From an uncultured Chloroflexota bacterium (GTDB lineage Bacteria > Chloroflexota > Limnocylindria > Limnocylindrales > Limnocylindraceae), in NCBI GenBank assembly GCA_937864085.1, contig CALMIH010000106.1:1-11828 (forward strand): a DNA stretch of 11,828 nucleotides, given 5' to 3'. Below are positions 7,084-11,828 of this stretch, in pieces. The stretch's first letter is position 1. Each line of letters starts with the position of its first letter. The notes under the pieces were generated by a model. It was not told where the DNA came from and searched no databases. It saw only the letters and a list, made by a program, of their open reading frames with translations. The translations under genes and the position numbers were made by a program.

Positions 7084-7100
7084 GGCGCGAGAGGCGCGCC
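7084..7100. terminator. GC hairpin between the Fur-family gene and the dehydrogenase
   Basis: GGCGCG-N5-CGCGCC forms six G/C pairs with a five-base loop, 40 bases after the Fur-family stop and 23 bases before the dehydrogenase start, both genes on the minus strand. With no T-run it is at most a weak terminator. It could separate the regulator transcript from the catabolic cluster. Confidence 0.3.
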
Positions 7101-7139
7101 GCTCCAGGCGAGTCTACTCCCCCGCTTCGCTCTCGGCGG

Positions 7140-7595
7140 CTACGCACCTTGGGCTGCAGCGCAGGCGGCGCAGAGCCCATGCAGTGAAAGGTGATCCAGG
7201 TCGGTGGTGAATCCGGTCGCCCCCGTGATCGCCGCAAGAATCGGCGCGGCGGCGGCGGCATCCAACTCTTGCTCGGCCCCGCAGCCGCGACAGTGAAGGT
7301 GCCCATGCTCAGATGTCTCCTTGAGGTGGTATGTCTCACGCCCGTCAGGGCCGTGGTGATGGCGCGCCAGGCCGAGATCTTCGAGGAGGTCGAGGGTGCG
7401 GTAGACCGTTGACGGCGTCGTGCTCGGATCGTCCACGCGCACGCGCTCCACAAGTTCAGCGCCGGTGGCATGTCCGTCTGATGCGGCGAGCGCGTCCACG
7501 ATGATCTGGCGTTGATCGGTCCAGCGCTGTCCGCGCTGCTTCAGGGCGGTCTGTAGCCGCTCGGTAAGTCCCTGGTTCTCCGTCACCTTCGCCAT
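7140..7595 (-). CDS. Fur-family metal-responsive transcriptional repressor
   Basis: A 151-residue Fur-superfamily protein. The N-terminal winged helix includes QRWTDQRQIIVDALAASDGHATGAELVERV (about 23-52) and the recognition-helix region STTPSTVYRTLDLLEDLGLARHH (about 58-80). The C-terminal part has the His-rich metal/dimer region: HHH at 79-81, His90, EHGHLHC (96-102). A CxxC pair at Cys102/Cys105 and another at Cys142/Cys145 should form the structural zinc site. Which metal it senses cannot be read. Its position, head to head with a cobalt/nickel importer across a palindrome, suggests a nickel sensor like Nur or a cobalt or zinc sensor. The frame is open further upstream, but the family N-terminus and a -10-like TATCCT six bases before this ATG fix the start. 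No Shine-Dalgarno is seen; a leaderless mRNA is likely. Confidence 0.9.
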   Translation of the reverse strand: MAKVTENQGLTERLQTALKQRGQRWTDQRQIIVDALAASDGHATGAELVERVRVDDPSTTPSTVYRTLDLLEDLGLARHHHGPDGRETYHLKETSEHGHLHCRGCGAEQELDAAAAAPILAAITGATGFTTDLDHLSLHGLCAACAAAQGA

Positions 7596-7601
7596 GGGGA
7601 G

Positions 7602-7607
7602 AGGATA
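7602..7607 (-). promoter_or_regulatory. -10-like hexamer for the Fur-family gene (leaderless)
   Basis: TATCCT on the minus strand ends six bases before the start codon, placing transcription start on or next to the A of the ATG. Upstream sequence CTCCCC has no purine-rich ribosome site. No clear -35 is seen, and the palindrome at 7617-7636 lies immediately upstream. Confidence 0.4.
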
Positions 7608-7616
7608 GGCGATGCT

Positions 7617-7636
7617 TATTGCAACGTGTTGCGATA
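7617..7636. promoter_or_regulatory. Near-perfect palindrome, candidate metal-regulator operator
   Basis: TATTGCAAC-GT-GTTGCGATA: nine-base arms with one mismatch around a two-base centre, in the 54-base gap between the divergent Fur-family and cbiM genes. TTGCAA half-sites recall the published Streptomyces Nur (nickel Fur) box, though the spacing here is not identical. It overlaps the -10-like TAGACT of cbiM (7635-7640) and sits just upstream of the Fur-family -10, so one bound dimer could silence both genes. Confidence 0.6.
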
Positions 7637-7640
7637 GACT
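7635..7640 (+). promoter_or_regulatory. -10-like hexamer for the importer operon
   Basis: TAGACT fits TAnnnT and ends nine bases before the cbiM ATG, giving an mRNA with almost no leader. There is no ribosome site before that ATG. Its first two bases are inside the palindrome, as expected for a repressed promoter. Confidence 0.35.
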
Positions 7641-7649
7641 CAGTTTCTG

Positions 7650-8600
7650 ATGCGACCCCTCCTTCATATCCCCGACGGCTTCCTCGCTCCCCAGGTGGCG
7701 CTCGCCCTCTGGGTCGCCACCGCGGTGGTGATCGGCATCGCGCTGCGCAGGATCGGTCAGCGCGGGCCAGCCGCTGCGTCGCAGACGATCCTGATGGGTC
7801 TCTCGGGCGCCTTCATCTTCGCCGCGCAGATGTTCAACTTCCCCGTTGCCGCAGGGACGAGCGGTCACCTGCTTGGCGGCGTCCTCGCCGGCTTCCTCCT
7901 TGGCCCATGGGCTGGGAGCGTGGTGATGGCAACAGTGATTGGAATCCAGGCGCTCCTCTTTCAGGACGGCGGCCTACTCGCGCTCGGCGCCAACATCTTC
8001 AATATGGGTGTGATCGGCACACTCGGCGGCACACTCGTTGCGCGCGGGATCGCCGCAACGCTCGGTAACGCGCGTCGCGCCACCCTGTTGGGCGTTGGCG
8101 TTGCCGCATGGCTCTCTGTGATGGCGGCCGCAGGATTCACCACGCTGCAGCTCGGCCTCTCAGGCACTACTGATGTCAGCATCGGACTCCCCGCCATGCT
8201 GGGGACGCATGCACTTATTGGACTTGGTGAGGCGCTGATCAGCGTGTCGGCGATCAGCTTCATCGCCGTCAGCGCACCAGAGATCTTTGCAAAGAGCGCT
8301 CCTGCTGCGCCAGCCTCGCCACGTCGACGCGTTGCCGCTGGACTGATTATCACCGCTGCAACAGTGAGCATTGCGAGCCTCTTCGCATCAACGAGCCCAG
8401 ACGGCCTTGAGAAGGTTGCAACAGATCTCGGCTTCATCAACACGAGTCAAGCGGCGCCGTTTGAACTTTTTGCCGACTACAGCATTCCCGGATTTGATGG
8501 TGTAGCAGGGACAGCACTGGCAGGCGTCATCGGCGTCCTCGCTGTGCTCTTGGTGATCGTGCTCCTCAACCGGCTCGCCAGTGCGCGGAAGAGCTCGTAA
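7650..8600 (+). CDS. cbiM: CbiM/NikM substrate-binding membrane subunit fused to a PDGLE (CbiN-like) domain
   Basis: A 316-residue membrane protein, the specificity (S) subunit of an energy-coupling-factor importer for Co2+ or Ni2+. The first about 210 residues are CbiM: HIPDGFL at the N-terminus, AAQMFNFPVAAGTSGHLLGG (58-77) with His73 as a probable metal ligand, and LLFQDGGLLALGANIFNMG (102-120), with several membrane helices. After a basic linker (SPRRR, 223-227) come a helix (about 228-246), the motif SPDGLEKVATDLGF (249-262), a short outside loop and a last helix (about 285-307). This is the PDGLE domain that replaces or equals CbiN in many nickel/cobalt systems, which explains why no separate cbiN is present. 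The conserved His is residue 6, not 2 as in the classic MHIPDG start, and no other start codon lies closer. The stop overlaps cbiQ by one base (TAATG). Confidence 0.92.
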   Translation: MRPLLHIPDGFLAPQVALALWVATAVVIGIALRRIGQRGPAAASQTILMGLSGAFIFAAQMFNFPVAAGTSGHLLGGVLAGFLLGPWAGSVVMATVIGIQALLFQDGGLLALGANIFNMGVIGTLGGTLVARGIAATLGNARRATLLGVGVAAWLSVMAAAGFTTLQLGLSGTTDVSIGLPAMLGTHALIGLGEALISVSAISFIAVSAPEIFAKSAPAAPASPRRRVAAGLIITAATVSIASLFASTSPDGLEKVATDLGFINTSQAAPFELFADYSIPGFDGVAGTALAGVIGVLAVLLVIVLLNRLASARKSS

Positions 8601-9379
8601 TGTTGCAACGCTCAAGCCAGCGTGATGCGCGCGGCGCGCTCGTTGCAGCGCTCCTCTCAATTCTCGGCATCGCACTCCTCCCCGCGGGGAGCTACTTCAC
8701 CTACGCGCTTGTCTGGCTCGCCGTTGCCACCGCTGGCGCCGCGAGTGGGTATACGCCACTCACCCTTGCGCGACGCGGCCTGATCGCTCTCCCCTTCACC
8801 CTCGCCGCGCTCCCGCTCATCTTCATTAGGGGCGACGAGCTGATCTGGAGTGGCGCACTCGGTTCGGCCCAGCTCTCCATCAGTGGCGCGGGGCTGCGCA
8901 TCTTCCTCACCGCCGCGGTGAAGTCGTGGATCTCGGTGCAGGTTGGGACGATCTTGGTGCGTCGATATCCGATCGAAAGCATCGTCGGATCGCTCCGCGC
9001 GCTGAAGCTCCCTGACGCGATCGCCACTGGCGCCGGACTCACTGTGCGCTACGTGGAGCTGCTCCGTGGCGAGGCGTCGCGCATGCTGCGCGCACGCTCT
9101 GCACGCTCGGCGAGTCCCGTTGGCGAAACGCGTGAACGTATCGGCGGCACGATCCCCTGGCGCGCCAAGGTGACGGGAAACCTCGCTGGCGCCCTCTTCT
9201 TGCGTGCCTATGCCCGCGCTGGACGCGTTGAAGAGGCGGCAACGGCGCGTGGCGCGAGCGGCTCGCTCTCGCTCGGCTCACTGATCCAGCCCGACACACG
9301 ACTCCTTCTCAAGGTCCTCCTCGCGATCGGAGCCTTTGCCGCCATCACTGCAGCAGGCGCGCTGCTGCCGAGGATCTAA
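8600..9379 (+). CDS. cbiQ: CbiQ-type ECF transporter transmembrane (T) component
   Basis: A 259-residue membrane protein coupling the ATPase to the substrate-binding subunit. Hydrophobic helices appear at about 12-32, 34-50, 60-75, 100-118 and 232-256. Between the fourth and last lie the cytoplasmic coupling helices: RYVELLRGEASRMLRARSARSA (about 150-171) and RAGRVEEAATARGASG (about 206-221), carrying the paired xRS/ARG motifs (ARS, ARG) that dock in grooves of the ATPase dimer. Start and stop are well fixed: the ATG overlaps the cbiM stop, and cbiO begins two bases after its stop. The length is ordinary for CbiQ. The T component does not itself reveal the transported metal. Confidence 0.9.
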   Translation: MLQRSSQRDARGALVAALLSILGIALLPAGSYFTYALVWLAVATAGAASGYTPLTLARRGLIALPFTLAALPLIFIRGDELIWSGALGSAQLSISGAGLRIFLTAAVKSWISVQVGTILVRRYPIESIVGSLRALKLPDAIATGAGLTVRYVELLRGEASRMLRARSARSASPVGETRERIGGTIPWRAKVTGNLAGALFLRAYARAGRVEEAATARGASGSLSLGSLIQPDTRLLLKVLLAIGAFAAITAAGALLPRI

Positions 9380-9381
9380 AC

Positions 9382-10194
9382 ATGAGCAGTGAGCGCGATC
9401 CACTTCAGCACAGCCATCCGCACACGCACGGCGATCTCCCCGCTGCGCACGCGCATCCACACCGCCACGACGGTGAGCCGACGGGTGACGATCACTGGAT
9501 CCACATTGAGCACCTCCACTTCCGCTATCCAGACGGAACTGAAGCGATTCGCGGGATGGACCTACACATTGCGCGCGGCGAGAAGGTGGCGCTCCTCGGG
9601 CCGAATGGCGCGGGGAAGAGCACGCTGATGCTGCACCTCAACGGCATTCATCGACCAACGCACGGCAGCGTGCGCGTGGCGGGAATGGAGGTGAGCGAGA
9701 AGACGATCGGCCGAGTCCGCGCCGAAGTGGGACTCGTCTTTCAGGATCCAGACGATCAGCTCTTCAGTCCAACTGTGTGGGAAGACGCCGCCTTCGGGCC
9801 AATCCATATGGGCCTCGATGCCGCTACGGTGCACGACCGTGTAGAGGCGGCACTCGCCGCCGTTGGTGCGCTAGAGCTTGCGAACCGCCCACCGATGCGC
9901 CTCTCCATCGGCCAGCGTAAGCGCGTCGCCCTCGCCACCGTCCTCTCTATGGAGCCGAGCGTCTTGGTCTTTGATGAACCCTCCGCAGGGCTCGATCCGC
10001 GCGGCCGCCGAGAGTTAATTGACCTGCTCAACACGCTGAGCCAGACGCTGATCGTCAGCACGCACGACCTTGAGCTGGCGCGCGCCGCCTTCCCGCGCAG
10101 CATTGTGATTGACGGCGGCCGCATCGTTGCCGACGCGCCAACCAACGAACTACTGAACGACCACGCTCTCCTCCTGAAACACGGACTCGCGTAG
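9382..10194 (+). CDS. cbiO: CbiO-type ECF transporter ATPase with histidine-rich N-terminus
   Basis: A 270-residue ABC ATPase powering the metal importer at the inner face of the membrane. Walker A is GPNGAGKST (73-81), the Q-loop is Gln121 in VFQDPDDQLFSPTV, the signature is LSIGQRKRVALA (174-185; Ile replaces the first Gly of LSGGQ, common in this family), Walker B is VLVFDEPSAGLD (194-205) with Glu199, and the switch His is 228 in STHD. Before the ATPase domain, which begins around residue 40, is an unusual arm with His at 10, 12, 14, 16, 23, 25, 27 and 29, and more at 38, 41, 44 and 46. It probably binds the incoming metal. GAGGA lies seven bases before the ATG, so the arm is translated as part of the gene. 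It is the last gene of the operon and converges on rarA with eight bases between. Confidence 0.93.
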   Translation: MSSERDPLQHSHPHTHGDLPAAHAHPHRHDGEPTGDDHWIHIEHLHFRYPDGTEAIRGMDLHIARGEKVALLGPNGAGKSTLMLHLNGIHRPTHGSVRVAGMEVSEKTIGRVRAEVGLVFQDPDDQLFSPTVWEDAAFGPIHMGLDAATVHDRVEAALAAVGALELANRPPMRLSIGQRKRVALATVLSMEPSVLVFDEPSAGLDPRGRRELIDLLNTLSQTLIVSTHDLELARAAFPRSIVIDGGRIVADAPTNELLNDHALLLKHGLA

Positions 10195-10202
10195 CGACGG
10201 GA

Positions 10203-11480
10203 CTACTCGCCTCGCTTTTTGGCAGCGCGCGCGGCGCGAAGTTGTGCGATGTGATCACGAAGCTTCGCTTCAGCACCGCTCCCTGAAGGATCATAAAAGC
10301 GCTTCGCGCTGATCTCCTTCGGCAGGTACTCCTGTGCAAGATCGAACGGCTCACCTGCCGCGTGGGGCGACTCATACGTTTTTGCCGCAGCGCGCAGATG
10401 TCCGGGTACTGGAAGCTGTCCCGCCGCTGCAATCTGTTCGCGCGCGGCGGCGAGTGCTTCGCCGGCGCGTGGTGACTTCGGCGCTGAGGCGAGATACGTC
10501 ACCGCCTGTGCCAGCGCGTAGTCGCACTCGGGCGAGCCGGCGAGTTCTACCACCTGTGCCGCTGCAACGGTGAGCAGGAGGGCGGCAGGATCCGCGTTCC
10601 CAACATCTTCGGAGGCAGAGACGAGCAGGCGTCGCGCGATAATGCGCGGATCTTCGCCACCCTCTAGGGCCGTGGCGAGCCACCAGATCGCAGCGTCCGG
10701 ATCGTTGCCGCGAATGCTCTTGATCAGCGCCGAGGTGACGCCAGACTGGTCATACGGAAGGCTGCGATCTTGCGCGGCGAGCAGCACCTCGTTCGGCGTG
10801 ACGGGCTTCCCCGCTGGCGTCATCAGTGTGGCGAGCTCCAGCAGCGTCAACATGCGACGTGCATCGCCGCCGGCGTAGCCGATCAACTGGCGACATGCGT
10901 CGTCATCAACTGCAATCTTGCCAGCGAAGCCGCGCGTGTCATCTAACGCACGCTGCAGCAGTGTGGCGAGATTATCTGGTGAGAGCGCCGTGAGGCGGAA
11001 GGTGCGCATACGCGAAAGGAGCGCTGGTGAGATGGCGCGTGGTGGCGGCTCTGTCGTCGCACCGACCAAGATGATCGTGCCGGCCTCAACGTGCGGAAGG
11101 AGCGCATCTTGCTGCGTGCGGCTGAACCGATGCAGCTCATCAATAAACAAGAGCGTCTGTTCGCCGTGCGCGCGACGCTCCGCCGCGGCGGCGACCGCCT
11201 TGCGCACCTCAGCCACGCCGTCGCTCGTTGCGGAGAGGCTGGTGGGGACGGCGCGGACGGCGGCGGCGATCACCGCCGCAAGCGTTGACTTGCCAGATCC
11301 AGGCGGCCCCCAGAGGAGGAGTGACGGTGTCTCGCCGCGCTCAAGCAGTCGGCGCAGCGGCGCACCAGGACCAACGAGCGCCTCCTGTCCCACCACCTCG
11401 TCGAGCGTTGCAGGGCGCATCCGCGCGGCGAGGGGAGCGGCGGGGGCGAGGGCACCAAGAAGCGTTGAATCGTTGCTCAT
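10203..11480 (-). CDS. rarA: Replication-associated recombination protein A (RarA/MgsA), AAA+ ATPase
   Basis: A 425-residue AAA+ ATPase related to clamp loaders, acting at stalled replication forks and single-strand DNA. From the ATG at 11480: PLAARMRPATLDEVVGQ (about 16-32), Walker A GPPGSGKST (58-66), Walker B LLFIDELHRF (110-119), RTQQDALLPHVEAGTIILVGATTE (121-144), Arg157 in ALLSR (arginine finger), then the RarA tetramerisation domain with IRGNDPDAAIWWLATALEGGEDPR, LLVSASEDVGNADP and YLPKEISAKRFYDP. Two family positions differ: the usual TTENPSF after the sensor strand reads TTEPPPR. The open frame extends further upstream across the divergent helicase gene, which is not plausible coding. 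Neighbours give no functional link. Assignment is firm. Confidence 0.93.
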   Translation of the reverse strand: MSNDSTLLGALAPAAPLAARMRPATLDEVVGQEALVGPGAPLRRLLERGETPSLLLWGPPGSGKSTLAAVIAAAVRAVPTSLSATSDGVAEVRKAVAAAAERRAHGEQTLLFIDELHRFSRTQQDALLPHVEAGTIILVGATTEPPPRAISPALLSRMRTFRLTALSPDNLATLLQRALDDTRGFAGKIAVDDDACRQLIGYAGGDARRMLTLLELATLMTPAGKPVTPNEVLLAAQDRSLPYDQSGVTSALIKSIRGNDPDAAIWWLATALEGGEDPRIIARRLLVSASEDVGNADPAALLLTVAAAQVVELAGSPECDYALAQAVTYLASAPKSPRAGEALAAAREQIAAAGQLPVPGHLRAAAKTYESPHAAGEPFDLAQEYLPKEISAKRFYDPSGSGAEAKLRDHIAQLRAARAAKKRGE

Positions 11481-11529
11481 TCCCCGATCATCGCACCTCA
11501 TCGCCTTTAGTCGGGTACGCTGTTCGCAG
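11481..11529. promoter_or_regulatory. Divergent rarA/helicase promoter region
   Basis: Forty-nine bases separate the two starts. Toward the helicase, TACGCT (11516-11521) fits TAnnnT and ends eight bases before the ATG, again without a ribosome site, so that gene is probably leaderless or nearly so. Toward rarA a GGGGA touches the ATG and a GAGGTG lies further away; neither is well spaced. Confidence 0.3.
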
Positions 11530-11828
11530 ATGCCCACATTTGCCGATTTGAACCTTGCCCCTGAACTCTTGCGCGCGGTTGCTGCTGAGGGATACACCGA
11601 GCCCACCCCAATTCAAGAGCAGGCGATCCCGCACGTCCTCCAGGGGCGCGATCTCCTCGGTGCGGCGCAGACTGGCACCGGAAAGACCGCCGCCTTCGTC
11701 CTCCCGATCATGCAGCTGCTGAAGCCGTTCGCCACACCGTCGCCGAGCCCTGCGCGTCACCCCGTGCGCGCGCTCGTCTTGACGCCAACGCGCGAACTCG
11801 CCGCACAAATCGGCGAGAGCTTCGCTGC
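11530..11828 (+). CDS. DEAD-box ATP-dependent RNA helicase, N-terminal part (runs off the window end)
   Basis: The first 99 residues of a DEAD-box RNA helicase, which unwinds RNA duplexes and remodels ribonucleoproteins using ATP. Visible motifs are the upstream Phe (MPTFADL), the Q motif GYTEPTPIQEQAIP (about 21-34), motif I AAQTGTGKTAAF (about 43-54) and motif Ia LTPTRELAAQI (about 84-94). The rest, including the DEAD box, lies beyond the window, so the subtype (RhlE, CsdA, DbpA or other) cannot be decided; the start and motif I spacing are closest to RhlE-type proteins. There is no ribosome site ahead of the ATG. Transcribed away from rarA. Confidence 0.9.
   Translation, partial: MPTFADLNLAPELLRAVAAEGYTEPTPIQEQAIPHVLQGRDLLGAAQTGTGKTAAFVLPIMQLLKPFATPSPSPARHPVRALVLTPTRELAAQIGESFA

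Noticed and set aside
7062..7139. Promoter for the dehydrogenase gene
   Set aside because: A TAGACT occurs on the minus strand (7111-7116) but has no -35 partner, and the gap is short enough for read-through from the Fur-family gene, so I do not call it as a feature.
7596..7649. Cobalamin riboswitch upstream of cbiM
   Set aside because: Only 54 bases separate the divergent starts, too few for a B12 riboswitch (about 200 bases), and no B12-box-like sequence is seen.
7596..7868. Upstream extension of the Fur-family reading frame (242-residue form)
   Set aside because: It crosses the divergent promoter and the start of cbiM on the other strand, has no family similarity, and the normal Fur N-terminus begins at the ATG at 7595.
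10190..10206. Terminator hairpin between convergent cbiO and rarA
   Set aside because: Only a four-base-pair GTAG/CTAC match with an eight-base loop and no T-run; too weak to support.
11481..11606. Upstream extension of RarA over the helicase start
   Set aside because: It overlaps the helicase coding start and promoter region on the opposite strand, and RarA proteins normally begin about 15 residues before PLAARxRP.

Overview
The window is about 11.8 kb of dense, GC-rich (roughly 60% by eye) bacterial chromosome. It holds thirteen recognisable genes, two of them cut by the window edges. There are no RNA genes, mobile elements or CRISPR arrays, and no gap between genes exceeds about 115 bases. 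GTG starts, frequent stop/start overlaps and several genes with no visible Shine-Dalgarno but a TAnnnT -10-like hexamer just before the ATG point to a streamlined genome of actinobacterial or Chloroflexota type. That placement is inferred from sequence style, not from a marker gene.

Layout. (1) 1-1001: the N-terminus of an RND efflux permease (minus) diverges from an OsmC peroxiredoxin (plus). (2) 1011-7061: a five-gene minus-strand catabolic cluster, in transcription order aldehyde dehydrogenase, class III omega-aminotransferase, CoA-transferase subunits A and B (CatI/CatJ-like), and a second class III aminotransferase. The last four genes are tightly packed. A 94-base gap after the dehydrogenase carries three consecutive inverted repeats. 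(3) 7140-10194: a Fur-family regulator (minus) diverges from a compact ECF-type cobalt/nickel importer (plus): a CbiM-PDGLE(CbiN-like) fusion, CbiQ, and a CbiO ATPase with a histidine-rich N-terminus. A 20-bp near-palindrome lies in the 54-bp divergent promoter region. (4) 10203-11828: the replication-associated AAA+ ATPase RarA (minus) diverges from the N-terminus of a DEAD-box RNA helicase (plus).

How they may work together. The catabolic cluster reads as removal of an omega-amino group, oxidation of the resulting semialdehyde to an acid, and activation of that acid to a CoA thioester. Ornithine/glutamate semialdehyde or a 5-aminovalerate/glutarate-type route would fit, but the substrate cannot be read from sequence. 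The importer looks controlled by its own metal-sensing Fur-family protein rather than by a B12 riboswitch, for which there is no room. With the His-rich ATPase tail this makes nickel at least as likely as cobalt.

The least ordinary parts are the metal importer (fused M-N subunit, displaced N-terminal metal-binding His, His-rich ATPase tail, private regulator and operator) and the triple inverted-repeat leader inside the catabolic cluster.
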